Assembly: GCF_040049295.1 (NCBI RefSeq)
Contig: NZ_JBDZDQ010000003.1
Location: 372,001-436,000 of the forward strand
DNA from: Sphingomonas sp. KR3-1
GTDB taxonomy: Bacteria; Pseudomonadota; Alphaproteobacteria; Sphingomonadales; Sphingomonadaceae
Length of the DNA stretch: 64,000 nucleotides
Direction of reading: 5' to 3'
Numbering within the stretch: the stretch's first letter is position 1; every line of letters starts with the position of its first letter. A program made the position numbers and the translations under genes. This document shows, piece after piece, positions 1 through 9,512 of the stretch. The notes beneath the pieces were generated by a model. It was not told the DNA's origin. It worked only from the letters and a program-made list of their open reading frames with translations, and did no database searches.

Positions 1-285
1 CAGCCGATCGTCGGCCGCCTGGTGCGCGCGCAGGCGAACTTCTTCGAGACCTTCCCGCTGGCGATCGTCGCGGTGGTGGCGCTGTGCTTCACGGGCAAGC
101 AGACGATATGGACCGAGCTGGGCGCGCTGCTCTGGCTCGGCGGGCGGATCGTCTATCTGCCGCTCTATGCCGCCGGCGTGCCGGTGGTGCGCACGCTGGT
201 ATTCCTGGTCAGCCTGACCGGCATCCTGATGATGCTGTGGCCGTCGCTGGCGGCGGGGCTCGGCGCCTCGCTGCTGCTCGGCTGA
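1..285 (+). CDS. MAPEG family membrane protein, C-terminal part
   Basis: The frame is open from the first base of the window, so the N-terminus lies outside and only about 94 residues are seen. The segment RAQANFFETFPLAI matches the conserved Arg/Asn/Glu/Pro stretch of MAPEG proteins (membrane-associated proteins in eicosanoid and glutathione metabolism), and is followed by three hydrophobic segments, which is the usual four-helix arrangement with the first helix missing here. In bacteria the substrate of most MAPEG proteins is unknown, so no reaction is assigned. It ends in a TGA just before a short inverted GC-rich stretch and faces the peptidase gene convergently. Confidence 0.75.
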   Translation, partial: QPIVGRLVRAQANFFETFPLAIVAVVALCFTGKQTIWTELGALLWLGGRIVYLPLYAAGVPVVRTLVFLVSLTGILMMLWPSLAAGLGASLLLG

Positions 286-327
286 GCCGGGCCGTCACTC
301 CGCGCGCGCGGAGTGACGGCGACGGGC

Positions 328-2373
<2,046 letters not shown>

Positions 2374-2397
2374 GGGGGTGACGATAGCACCAACTGC

Positions 2398-2549
2398 CCT
2401 CCCTGCAAGGGAGGGGTGGGAGTGGGTTGCGCGCGTCAGCGAGCCCGGCCAGCCGGCCAGTGAAACAGAACCGGCAGTGAAACAGAAAAGGCCGGGCATC
2501 GAGCCCGACCTTTTCTATTTCACCCCTAGCCCCTCCCTTGCAGGGAGGG
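2398..2549. repeat. Pair of inverted GGGAGGG palindromes with a tandem 17-bp repeat
   Basis: A 20-bp palindrome (CCCTCCCTGCAAGGGAGGGG, 2398-2417) and a near copy in the opposite orientation (about 2529-2549) bracket the spacer between the peptidase and the PopZ-like gene. Between them CAGTGAAACAGAA occurs twice, 17 bp apart (about 2458-2488). The arrangement looks like an intergenic repeat unit rather than a gene. No terminal duplication or transposase is visible. Confidence 0.6.
2486..2514 (-). terminator. Intrinsic terminator after the PopZ-like gene
   Basis: AAAAGGCCGGGC pairs with GCCCGACCTTTT across a five-base loop, with one G-T type mismatch. Read on the minus strand the hairpin is followed by TTTTCTGTTT, so it fits a rho-independent terminator for the gene ending at 2558. 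Confidence 0.75.
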
Positions 2550-2557
2550 GAATTTCG

Positions 2558-3085
2558 TTACTGCCGGCCGGTGATCCGCGAGATTTCCTTGGCGACCATG
2601 TCTTCGACCAGCCGCGGCAGGTTGGCGTCGAGCCACTCGCTCAGCATCGGCTTGAGCATCGCGCGGACCAGGCCCTCGATCGTGTCGGTGCCGTGCACTG
2701 CCTCGGGCGCCTCGGCCGGCTTGACCATGCGCGACAGCGCCTCGAGCGGGCCGCGGGTGGCCTGGGCGGCGCTGTCCGACACGATCGGCTCTGCCGGGGC
2801 TGCAGCCGTTGCAGGTGCAACGGCAGGCGCCTTTTTCGCGGCTTCGGGCGGCGTGGGGGAACCCATCGACATCGGGGTCGGCGTCTCCAGTCTGTCGTTG
2901 TCGTCGACCGGTTGGCTCAGTTCGAGAATCTCGTCGATCGCGGCGGACTTCTCCGCCACCGTGGTCGCCGTCCGTCCGCCACGACGCGCACGCGTCGCAA
3001 CGGCAGCATCGCCTTCCTCGGCGATGATGCGCTTGATGGAGGAGAGAATCTCTTCCATCGACGGCTCGCTACTGATGTCCCCCAT
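2558..3085 (-). CDS. PopZ-like polar organising protein (DUF2497 family)
   Basis: The protein is 175 residues from the ATG at 3085, which has GGAG about ten bases upstream; a TTG one codon earlier is less likely. The N-terminus (SEPSMEEILSSIKRIIAEEG) is the conserved short helix of DUF2497/PopZ proteins. The middle is an acidic, Ala/Pro-rich linker, and the C-terminus (about residues 130-175, with LKPMLSEWLDANLPRLVEDM and VAKEISRITG) is the helical oligomerisation and pole-localisation region. PopZ forms a polar scaffold that anchors the centromere in alphaproteobacteria. Assignment rests on the two terminal motifs; the linker is not informative. It follows the TolC-type gene on the same strand but a terminator separates them. 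Confidence 0.85.
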   Translation of the reverse strand: MGDISSEPSMEEILSSIKRIIAEEGDAAVATRARRGGRTATTVAEKSAAIDEILELSQPVDDNDRLETPTPMSMGSPTPPEAAKKAPAVAPATAAAPAEPIVSDSAAQATRGPLEALSRMVKPAEAPEAVHGTDTIEGLVRAMLKPMLSEWLDANLPRLVEDMVAKEISRITGRQ

Positions 3086-3099
3086 CAACCGGCTACTCC

Positions 3100-3133
3100 A
3101 AAAAGCCCCGGAGGCGCGTAATCAGGGCTTTTT
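3100..3133 (-). terminator. Terminator overlapping the tolC stop codon
   Basis: AAAAAGCCC and GGGCTTTTT form the stem. The upstream arm encodes the last codons of the TolC-type protein and the loop contains its TGA, so on the minus strand the hairpin ends in a run of five T right after translation stops. Confidence 0.75.
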
Positions 3134-4726
3134 ACGGTTAATGTCAACAGGCCGCGTGGCATCGTTGCGCTGAAGCACCGGATCGAGCGCGGTCGTCGAG
3201 ACGTCCGGCGTCTGGGCCGGGGTCTGGTTGGTGCGCGTGCCGACCGCCTGGGGCTCGGGGTCGCTGCCCCAGTCCGACCAGCGATTCTTCACCCGCTTGT
3301 AGTTCAGACCCGGGTCGTAGAGCGGCCCGCCATCAAGGTTAAGATCATTGGCCTCGGCCCGGCCCATCGCCGCGAGCAGCGAGAAGCCGGCGACATAGGC
3401 ATCGCGCTCGGCGGTGACATAGTTGACCTGGCTGTTGAGCAGTTCCTGCTCGGCATTCAGGATGTCGAGGATCGTGCGGGTGCCGACGCTGTTCTCGGCG
3501 CGGACGCCCTCGAGGCTCAGCTTGTTGGCATCGACCGCGATGCGCGACGATTCGATCACGCGCAGCGCCGACTGGTAGCTCGCATAGGCCGAGCGGACCT
3601 GGGCGATCACGCCGCGCTCGGTGAGCGTGACGGTCTCGATCGCGGAGGCTTCGCGCGCCTGGGCCTGGCGCACCTGCGCTGCCGGGCGACCGCCCTGGAA
3701 GATCGGCAGATTCACCTGGGCGCCGAGCGTGGTCGAGACGCCGTCCGGGCTGAGACCGGTGACCGAGCGCGCCTGGCTCGAGAGCGAGCCGAGATAATTG
3801 TAATAGTTGGTGCCGACGCCGACGCTGACCTGCGGCATGCGCGATGCCTTGGCCGAGTTCACGTCGAAGCGCGTGGCATCGCGCTGCTTCTGCGCGGCCT
3901 CGAGGTTCGGATTGTTGGCGAGCGCGATCTGCTCGGCGTCCTGCACGTCGACCGGGATGCCCGGCAGCGCCGGTGGCTGGGCGAGCACGCCCGGCGGTGC
4001 GCCGATGATGCGGATGTAATTCTCGCGCGCGCCGATCAGATTCGCCTCGGCGGTGCGCAGCTGGCTCTGGGCGAGCGCGAGGCGCGCTTCCGACTGGGCG
4101 ACGTCGGTGCGAGTCAGGTCGCCCACCTCGAACCGGTCGCGCGTCGCCTGGAGGTTGACCTCGAGCACATGTGCGTTCTGCTGGTTGAGGCGGACGATCG
4201 CCTCGAAGCGGAGCACGTCGACATAGGCAGTGACGGCATCGGTGAAGATGTCCGCCTCCGAGCCGCGCAGGCTGGCGAGGCCGGCATCGACGCGGGTCTC
4301 GGCGGCGCGCACCGAATTGCGCACCGCGCCGCCGGTATAGATCGGCACCGACAGGTTGAGGCCCACCGTGCCGGTGCGCGTCGGGCTAACCTGCGAAGAA
4401 TCGCTGTCATACGGGCTCGTGCTGGCCGAGGCCGTGCCGTTCAGGCCGGGGCGGCCCGCCGCCTTGGCGATCGGCACATTCTCGTCATTGGCGCGCTGGT
4501 TGGCGCGCTGGCCCTGCAGCTCCGGATTGGTGTTGTAGGCGAGCACGAGCGCGTCGCGCAGCGTGGTGGTCGGCTGCGCGGTCTGGGCCGGCGCAGTCGT
4601 GCCGACCTCGACCTGCACCGGCGTTTGCGTGCCGGCGCGCGTGGTCGTGGTCTGCGCCATCGCGGGCGCAGCAAGGGCAACAAGACTGGCGCCCAGGAAC
4701 AGAGAGGAAATTCGCATGAGCCTCAT
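3122..4726 (-). CDS. tolC: TolC family outer membrane efflux channel
   Basis: The product is 534 residues from the ATG at 4726; a second ATG at 4717 is an equally possible start. A signal peptide ending in APAMAQ is followed by two copies of the outer membrane efflux protein repeat. Repeat 1 has LRDALVLAYNTNPELQGQRA and LSVPIYTGG, repeat 2 has AEQIALANNPNLEAAQKQ and VNLPIFQGG, and both end in long helices such as LDILNAEQELLNSQVNYVTA. This is the TolC trimer fold: beta-barrel strands plus a periplasmic helical tunnel serving type I secretion or RND efflux. The C-terminal extension after about residue 460 is low complexity. No inner membrane partner is adjacent. It lies seven bases after the methyltransferase-like gene, so the two are probably co-transcribed. 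Confidence 0.95.
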   Translation of the reverse strand: MRLMRISSLFLGASLVALAAPAMAQTTTTRAGTQTPVQVEVGTTAPAQTAQPTTTLRDALVLAYNTNPELQGQRANQRANDENVPIAKAAGRPGLNGTASASTSPYDSDSSQVSPTRTGTVGLNLSVPIYTGGAVRNSVRAAETRVDAGLASLRGSEADIFTDAVTAYVDVLRFEAIVRLNQQNAHVLEVNLQATRDRFEVGDLTRTDVAQSEARLALAQSQLRTAEANLIGARENYIRIIGAPPGVLAQPPALPGIPVDVQDAEQIALANNPNLEAAQKQRDATRFDVNSAKASRMPQVSVGVGTNYYNYLGSLSSQARSVTGLSPDGVSTTLGAQVNLPIFQGGRPAAQVRQAQAREASAIETVTLTERGVIAQVRSAYASYQSALRVIESSRIAVDANKLSLEGVRAENSVGTRTILDILNAEQELLNSQVNYVTAERDAYVAGFSLLAAMGRAEANDLNLDGGPLYDPGLNYKRVKNRWSDWGSDPEPQAVGTRTNQTPAQTPDVSTTALDPVLQRNDATRPVDINRKKP

Positions 4727-4733
4727 CTTCAGA

Positions 4734-5414
4734 TCAGAATTGAAAGGTTCGTAGGCGCTCGAAACCAGGAAGTACTGCACACTCGATGTCGAGGAAATCG
4801 GTCAGGCCGAAGCCGCCCTCGGTGACGCGGCCCGCGGCAAGCCGGGTGACGCCGCGATCGAGGACGCCGGTCACCACGCGGGCGCCGGGGGCAAGCTGGG
4901 CGAGCAGCGCGGCGGGGAGTTCCTCCACGGCACCGTCGATGACCAGCAGGTCATAGGGCGCTTCCGTGGCATGGCCGGCGGCGAACGGCCCCTCGACCGG
5001 CTCGACATTGGCATAGGCGGCCAGCGCGGTGCGGGCGAGCGCGGCAAGCGCGACGTCCTCCTCGACGGCGACCACCGACTTGGCGAGACCGGCGAGCAGC
5101 GCGGCGGCATAGCCGCCCGTCGCGCCGATCAGCAGGACCTTGTCGGTCGGGCGGACCTCGGCGGCGGTGAGCAGCCGGCCGGTGGCCAGCGGCGAATTGT
5201 GGCGGCGGCCGCCGGCGAGCGGCAGCAGCGTGTCGCGATAGGCGATCTCGCGGTGCGCCTCGGGCAGGAAGTCCTCACGCGGCAGCGCGGCCATCGCCTC
5301 GACGATGCGAACATCGTTCACGGCGTTGGTGCGCAGCTGGCTGGCAACCATAGCGTGGCGCATCACCTCGAAACGGGTAGTCTCGGCGGGCGCGGAATCG
5401 ACCGAAAGAGCCAT
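4734..5414 (-). CDS. Protein-L-isoaspartate O-methyltransferase-like protein, degenerate
   Basis: The 226-residue protein has the overall plan of PIMT enzymes: an N-terminal MRHAMVASQLRTNAVND helix, REDFLP, then a Rossmann fold. Key motifs are altered. The S-adenosylmethionine glycine motif, normally close to EIGTGSGYxAA, reads LLIGATGGYAAALLAG (residues 94-109), and the TISQP-type substrate motif is replaced by NSPLATG (73-79). The ATG at 5414 is favoured over 5417 because GGAG then sits five bases upstream. It is immediately upstream of the TolC-type gene, seven bases apart. The fold is clear. Whether it still methylates proteins is doubtful, and a structural or other methyl-transfer role is possible. 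Confidence 0.85.
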   Translation of the reverse strand: MALSVDSAPAETTRFEVMRHAMVASQLRTNAVNDVRIVEAMAALPREDFLPEAHREIAYRDTLLPLAGGRRHNSPLATGRLLTAAEVRPTDKVLLIGATGGYAAALLAGLAKSVVAVEEDVALAALARTALAAYANVEPVEGPFAAGHATEAPYDLLVIDGAVEELPAALLAQLAPGARVVTGVLDRGVTRLAAGRVTEGGFGLTDFLDIECAVLPGFERLRTFQF

Positions 5415-5538
5415 CATCACTCCGGATATCTGGCACAACCGTGTTAGTTGCGCAATACACTGAATATGTAGGGCGGCTTGTATCGCCTTCGCAACCCCCC
5501 GCCAAGCTCATGCGGGCAGCTATTTTTGCACTGCAATG

Positions 5539-5567
5539 TTGACAGCGCGCGAACAGCTGCGCATTGC
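5539..5567 (+). promoter_or_regulatory. Possible sigma-70 promoter of tRNA-Cys
   Basis: A perfect TTGACA (5539-5544) lies 17 bases from CATTGC (5562-5567), a poor but acceptable -10 in GC-rich alphaproteobacteria. Transcription would begin a few bases before the mature tRNA end at 5583. Confidence 0.5.
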
Positions 5568-5582
5568 CGCCGCTCGCTCCGA

Positions 5583-5656
5583 GGCCCGATGGCGGAGTGG
5601 TGACGCAGAGGACTGCAAATCCTTGCACGCCGGTTCGATTCCGGCTCGGGCCTCCA
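5583..5656 (+). tRNA. tRNA-Cys (anticodon GCA)
   Basis: The 7-bp acceptor stem GGCCCGA/TCGGGCC closes a cloverleaf with the anticodon loop CTGCAAA (anticodon GCA at 5615-5617), a T-arm GCCGG-TTCGATT-CCGGC and an encoded CCA end. The discriminator base is T, the usual one for tRNA-Cys. Confidence 0.97.
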
Positions 5657-5670
5657 CAGCAAAAAGCAAA

Positions 5671-5701
5671 GGGCGCCAGCGAGTTCGTCTCGCCGGCGCC
5701 C
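5671..5701. terminator. Hairpin terminator between tRNA-Cys and the glycine-zipper gene
   Basis: GGGCGCCAGCGAG pairs with CTCGCCGGCGCCC around a five-base loop. It sits 14 bases after the tRNA and before the convergent gene that ends at 5725. The T-rich stretch is weak on the plus strand (TTGCCGTTT), but GCTTTTTGCT follows on the minus strand, so it may serve both. Confidence 0.7.
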
Positions 5702-5724
5702 TTGCCGTTTCGGATCAAAAAGAT

Positions 5725-6213
5725 TTAGCGGCGATAGCAGTTGTTGCCGCCCCGCTCGACTTCGCGGCCGAGCAGCGCACCGGCGCCCGCGCCGATGATC
5801 GTGCCGGTGCCGCTGCGGCCGCGCCACGAGCTGCCGCGGCCGATCTCGCCGCCGAGCAGCGCGCCGACCACGCCGCCCACCACCGCGCCAGTCGTGCCCG
5901 AGCTGCAGCGGCGATAGTCGCCGCGATAGCCGCGATAGTCTTCCCGGTAATAGTCGCCGCGCGGGCCATCGTAGCGGCCGCCATAATAAGGCGCGGGGGG
6001 CGGCGGGCCGCGGAAATCGCGGTCGCCACGGTAATCGCGGTCGCCGCGATAATCCCGGTCACCGCGATAGTCGCGGTCGTGATGCCCAGTGTCCTGCGCA
6101 TAGCCGCCGCCATAGCCGTAGCGATCCTGCGCCGCGGCCGGAGTCGCGGCGATGCCGCCAAGGGTCACGCTGGCAGCCAGCACGGCGCCGATCAGGGTCT
6201 TCTTCATTGCCAT
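5725..6213 (-). CDS. Exported glycine zipper 2TM domain protein
   Basis: The protein has 162 residues from the ATG at 6213 (a second ATG two codons in is possible). It opens with a signal peptide (MKKTLIGAVLAASVTLGG ending near PAAAQ). A Tyr/Arg/Asp/Gly-rich segment with three and a half tandem copies of DYRGDR follows, then PPPPAPYYGG, and then the glycine-zipper region AVVGGVVGALLGGEIGRG plus TIIGAGAGALLGREVERG. That C-terminal pattern belongs to the Rickettsia 17 kDa surface antigen/glycine zipper 2TM family, thought to insert in or associate with the outer membrane. Two cysteines (in RRCSSG and NNCYRR) may form a disulfide. Function is unknown. Confidence 0.88.
   Translation of the reverse strand: MAMKKTLIGAVLAASVTLGGIAATPAAAQDRYGYGGGYAQDTGHHDRDYRGDRDYRGDRDYRGDRDFRGPPPPAPYYGGRYDGPRGDYYREDYRGYRGDYRRCSSGTTGAVVGGVVGALLGGEIGRGSSWRGRSGTGTIIGAGAGALLGREVERGGNNCYRR
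6010..6082. repeat. 18-bp tandem repeat inside the glycine-zipper gene
   Basis: About four 18-bp units encode DYRGDR, DYRGDR, DYRGDR and DFRG. Copies differ at a few synonymous positions, so copy number may vary between strains. Confidence 0.75.
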
Positions 6214-6480
6214 TTCTCGCTCTCTGGCGGCGGCACCTCGCCACCGTTGCACCCCTTCTAGGCGCCGGGCGATGCAGCGATGCTGAACGCCCTCGTTAGC
6301 TGACATTCATGTAAGCTACGGAATTCTACGTAAGAACAGCAGCTTGCTACCGGTTTCGCAGCAGGATGCCGGTCCCCGCCAAGCCTCCCGCAAGTCATTT
6401 CCGCCCGGGCCAAGGTGTGGCTTTCGAGCCACTTATCTACGGATTTGCACGGACTATCGGGGGCGTTTCGACCCGATACC
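6214..6480. other. Intergenic region between divergent genes
   Basis: No coding frame here has a plausible start and ribosome site. It must hold the leftward promoter of the glycine-zipper gene. Two small hairpins are visible: GTGGCTTTCGAGCCAC near 6416-6431 and TATCGGG...CCCGATA near 6454-6478. No function is assigned. Confidence 0.5.
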
Positions 6481-6506
6481 GGAACAAAGCGCGACTCGTT
6501 ACCGTT
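6481..6506 (+). promoter_or_regulatory. Sigma-EcfG (general stress response) promoter
   Basis: GGAAC at 6481-6485 and CGTT at 6503-6506 are separated by exactly 17 bases, which matches the GGAAC-N16-17-CGTT consensus of the alphaproteobacterial EcfG sigma factor. The gene start at 6534 lies 27 bases further on, with its own GGGAG ribosome site. Confidence 0.72.
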
Positions 6507-6533
6507 GAGTTTCCGACTATCGGGAGACGAGAC

Positions 6534-6749
6534 ATGTACGATTTCGGCATCCGACACGCGCTCATGGGCTACCGCGTTGCGTATCGTAGCGAGCAGACCA
6601 ACTATTGCCCGGGCTGCGGCGGATCGCATTGGGTGGTCGGCCGGCTGACCGCCGAATGCGCCTTTTGCGCGACGGCGCTGCCGCTCGTCGCGGGCGGCGC
6701 GAGCGGAGGCGGCCTGATCCGCCAGGCCGGCGTGGCGCTAGCCGCCTGA
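6534..6749 (+). CDS. Small zinc-ribbon-like protein, likely stress regulated
   Basis: The 71-residue protein starts at an ATG preceded by GGGAG seven bases away. CPGCG (residues 25-29) and CAFC (43-46) form a two-knuckle zinc ribbon. The first 20 residues (MYDFGIRHALMGYRVAYRSE) are aromatic and basic, and the tail is Gly/Ala rich. No family name can be given. A zinc-stabilised fold binding nucleic acid or protein is an inference from the cysteine spacing. The clean EcfG-type promoter directly upstream suggests induction in the general stress response. A longer frame opens upstream at 6366, but the promoter overlaps it and it has no ribosome site. Confidence 0.75.
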   Translation: MYDFGIRHALMGYRVAYRSEQTNYCPGCGGSHWVVGRLTAECAFCATALPLVAGGASGGGLIRQAGVALAA

Positions 6750-6799
6750 ACCCTATCGCGATGACGCGCGTTTCGCGGGGGGAATCCGCAGGAGCGCTT

Positions 6800-7099
6800 A
6801 TGACCGATGTTTCCGTGACTTCCCCCGTGGAGCGCATCGCGCGCGTCATCGCCGCCGAGATGGTGAGCCCCAATGGCGAGGCGGCCGAAGGGCCGGACGA
6901 GCCGGTGAGCATCATCGTCGAGCGGATCTGGCGCGCCGAGATCGAGCGCGCCGTGGCGATCCTGCACACGCTGCGCGAGCCGACTCGCCAGATGGCAGAG
7001 GCCGGGCGCGCCGCGGGCGACGACCCTGCCGCGATCTGGAACGCGATGGTCCGCGCGGCGCTGGAAGACACGGTGGAGCGGCTGGCCGAGCCGGCCTGA
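6800..7099 (+). CDS. Conserved-looking small protein of unknown function
   Basis: This 99-residue, acidic, mostly helical protein starts at an ATG with AGGAG six bases upstream, which decides the start against a longer frame. It reads MTDVSVTSPVERIARVIAAE and continues with amphipathic helices rich in Glu, Arg and Ala. It has no signal peptide, membrane segment or cysteine motif. It lies 50 bases after the zinc-ribbon gene and 26 before cysS and could be co-transcribed with either. No function is recognised. Confidence 0.7.
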   Translation: MTDVSVTSPVERIARVIAAEMVSPNGEAAEGPDEPVSIIVERIWRAEIERAVAILHTLREPTRQMAEAGRAAGDDPAAIWNAMVRAALEDTVERLAEPA

Positions 7100-7125
7100 G
7101 GGTTGCAGCCCCGCCGCGAGGCGCT

Positions 7126-8571
7126 ATGCCGCCCGGCATGACCGCGCAACTCACGCTCTACAATTCGCTGACCCGCAGCCTGGAAGCCTTCCATCCGCTC
7201 GACCCTGCCAAGGGCGTGCGCGTCTATTCGTGCGGGCCGACGGTCTACAACTATGCCCATCTCGGCAATCTGCGCGCCTATGTCTTCACCGACACGCTGA
7301 GCCGGGTGCTGAGCTGGAAGGGCTATCCCCTCACCCACGTCATCAACATCACCGATGTCGGCCATCTGACCAGCGATGCCGATGCCGGCGACGACAAGAT
7401 GGAAGCGGCGGCCAGGGCCCAGGCGAAGAGCATCTGGGATATCGCCGCGCATTATACCGCGGCGTTCAAGGCCAACATCGCCGATCTCAACATCCGCCAG
7501 CCCACACGCTGGTCGGTCGCGACCGATCACATCGCCGAGATGATCGACTTTGCCGAGAAGATCGCGCCCGAGCATTGCTACCAGCTCGAAAGCGGCCTCT
7601 ATTTCGACGTGAAGAGCGTGCCCGACTATGGCCGCCTCGCCGGCAACCAGGACGATGCGGCCGAGGGGCGGATCGATCCGGTGGCGGGCAAGCGCCATCC
7701 GCAGGACTTCGCGATCTGGCGCAAGTCGCCCGAGGGCGAGCAGCGCCAGATGGAATGGGACAGCCCCTGGGGCAACGGCGCGCCGGGCTGGCACCTGGAA
7801 TGCTCGGTGATGAGCATCAAATATCTGGGCGCACCGTTCGACATCCATACCGGCGGCATCGATCACCGCGAGATTCACCATCCCAACGAGATCGCGCAGA
7901 ACCAGGCCTTTTGCGGCTGCGCGGACACGGGCTCGCATTTCTGGATGCACAACAACTTCCTGGTCGATCGCCAGGGCAAGATGAGCAAGTCCAAGGGCGG
8001 CTTCACCACGCTCCAGTCGCTGATCGACGCCGGGGTGCACCCCCTCGCCTATCGACTGCTCTGCCTCCAGGCCCAGTATCGCAGCGAGCTGGAATTCTCG
8101 GCGGAGAACCTCGCCGCGGCGCTGACCCGGCTCAAGCGGCTGGTGATGACGGTGAATGCGCTCAAGGCGAAGGCCGCGGGCGAAGGCGTGGCGCCGGTCG
8201 CCTGGATCAAGCGGCTCGACGAGGCGGTCTCCGACGATCTCAACACGCCGCGCGCGCTGCCGGTGCTCGACGAGCTGCTCGCGGAGAAGTCGCTGTCGCC
8301 CGCGGATCGGCTTGCGGGCCTGGCCGAGTTCGACGCGGTGCTGGGCCTGAAGCTGCTCGAGCTGCGGCGCGAGGACCTGCGCATGCGCCCCGTCGCGGCA
8401 ACCACCACCGTCGAGGAGATCGAAGCCCGCCTGGTCGAGCGCAAGGAAGCGCGCGCGGCCAAGGACTTTGCCCGTTCGGACGCGATCCGCGACGAGCTCG
8501 CCGCGGCCGGCGTCGAAGTGATGGACGGCGATCCGCTCGGCTGGGACTGGAAGCCGCTGCTCGGCGGATAA
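7126..8571 (+). CDS. cysS: Cysteine--tRNA ligase
   Basis: The 481-residue class I aminoacyl-tRNA synthetase charges tRNA-Cys in the cytoplasm. The zinc ligand Cys36 lies in [14 protein letters not shown], which also contains the HIGH-like HLGN (45-48). [26 protein letters not shown] and the KMSKS loop (285-289) are all present. The C-terminal helical anticodon domain follows, with [17 protein letters not shown] near the end. The ATG at 7126 has GAGG four bases upstream; a second ATG at 7138 is closer to the usual family start but lacks a ribosome site. Length is normal. Confidence 0.98.
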   Translation: MPPGMTAQLTLYNSLTRSLEAFHPLDPAKGVRVYSCGPTVYNYAHLGNLRAYVFTDTLSRVLSWKGYPLTHVINITDVGHLTSDADAGDDKMEAAARAQAKSIWDIAAHYTAAFKANIADLNIRQPTRWSVATDHIAEMIDFAEKIAPEHCYQLESGLYFDVKSVPDYGRLAGNQDDAAEGRIDPVAGKRHPQDFAIWRKSPEGEQRQMEWDSPWGNGAPGWHLECSVMSIKYLGAPFDIHTGGIDHREIHHPNEIAQNQAFCGCADTGSHFWMHNNFLVDRQGKMSKSKGGFTTLQSLIDAGVHPLAYRLLCLQAQYRSELEFSAENLAAALTRLKRLVMTVNALKAKAAGEGVAPVAWIKRLDEAVSDDLNTPRALPVLDELLAEKSLSPADRLAGLAEFDAVLGLKLLELRREDLRMRPVAATTTVEEIEARLVERKEARAAKDFARSDAIRDELAAAGVEVMDGDPLGWDWKPLLGG

Positions 8572-8637
8572 ATCGGAGACCTGCGCGCGTTGCACCTCCG
8601 CTGCGCTCGCCGGGACGGTGGGCGACAACGGAGTAGG

Positions 8638-9348
8638 ATGCGTATGTTGAAGTCCCTTCCCCTCACCGCGCTGGCCGCGGCGCTTGCGCTCGGCGCGTGC
8701 AACCAGGCGCCCAAGACCACCGACAACGCGTCGGTCGATGTCGAGAATGCCGTCGCGCCCGACGATTCGACGCTCAACGACACGCCGGTGGTCGAGGATG
8801 CCGATGACGCGACTGCGGTGACCGTCGCCGCGGTGCCCAAGCCCGCGCCCGGCATCGCCGCCGCCGATGCCGCGCCGCTCCATGACGCCAGCACGATCGA
8901 GGACGAGATCCGCGACGGCAAGAACGTCCAGCGCATCCGCTATGGCGAGGGCTGGGCCTGGACGCGCGGCGGCAAGATCGTCCGCACCGCCGACCGCGAC
9001 GGCAAGGACGTCTCCTATTTCCGCCCCGGCGATAGCAAGCCGTTCTTCGTGCAGAAGGGCGACCGCAGCTATGCCTTCCAGGGCGGCAAGCCCAGCCGTG
9101 AGTTCGATCATGACGGCAAGGCGAAGGCGCCGGACGCCGATCGCGCCCGTGAGGCCAGCGAGGCGGCCGACAAGGCGCATGAGCAGCACCAGCAGGCCGA
9201 CCAGGCGCGCGACCATGCCCGCGACACTCCGCGCGGGGATCGCGCCGACCATCGCGGCCCGGGCATGAAGCCCTCCCCCACCCCGTCGCCGACCGCCACG
9301 CCCGACGATCATGGGCGAGATCGTGATCAGGGTCGCGATCGCCACTAG
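8638..9348 (+). CDS. Predicted lipoprotein with charged repetitive tail
   Basis: The 236-residue product begins with a short signal peptide ending in LALGAC, a lipobox, so the mature protein should start at that cysteine and be lipid anchored. The body (about residues 90-165) has a possible small beta domain with RYGEGWAWTRGGKIVRTADR and PGDSKPFFVQKGDRSYAF. The C-terminal 70 residues are very hydrophilic (HEQHQQADQARDHARD, then Pro/Thr and Asp/Arg-rich). ATG 8638 has GGAG upstream; ATG 8644 is an alternative. No known family is recognised. Confidence 0.78.
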   Translation: MRMLKSLPLTALAAALALGACNQAPKTTDNASVDVENAVAPDDSTLNDTPVVEDADDATAVTVAAVPKPAPGIAAADAAPLHDASTIEDEIRDGKNVQRIRYGEGWAWTRGGKIVRTADRDGKDVSYFRPGDSKPFFVQKGDRSYAFQGGKPSREFDHDGKAKAPDADRAREASEAADKAHEQHQQADQARDHARDTPRGDRADHRGPGMKPSPTPSPTATPDDHGRDRDQGRDRH

Positions 9349-9360
9349 CATCCAGGCATT

Positions 9361-9455
9361 CGTCACCCCGGGCTTGACCCGGGGGTCCCGCTGCCTTTGG
9401 TCCAGATCGCGAATGGTGCCAGAAGCGGGACCCCGGCTCGAAGGCCGGGGTGACG
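9361..9455. repeat. Long intergenic palindrome of the GGCCGGGG family
   Basis: CGTCACCCCGG at 9361 pairs with CCGGGGTGACG ending at 9455, and GGGGGTCCCGCT pairs with AGCGGGACCCC further in, giving an imperfect hairpin of about 95 bp. The core CCCCGGCTCGAAGGCCGGGG resembles elements at 29601, 53000 and 55907, so this is one copy of a dispersed REP-like repeat. Confidence 0.75.
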
Positions 9456-9512
9456 GCAAAGGGTGCGGGTTCGGATTTGAAACCGACCCGTACGCACGCT
9501 AGCCTCCCGCCC

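Noticed and set aside
6562..9459. A 965-codon leftward open frame opposite cysS and the lipoprotein gene
   Set aside because: It runs through the well-supported cysS and lipoprotein genes in reverse, with Arg/Ala/Gly/Leu-rich low complexity and no motif.
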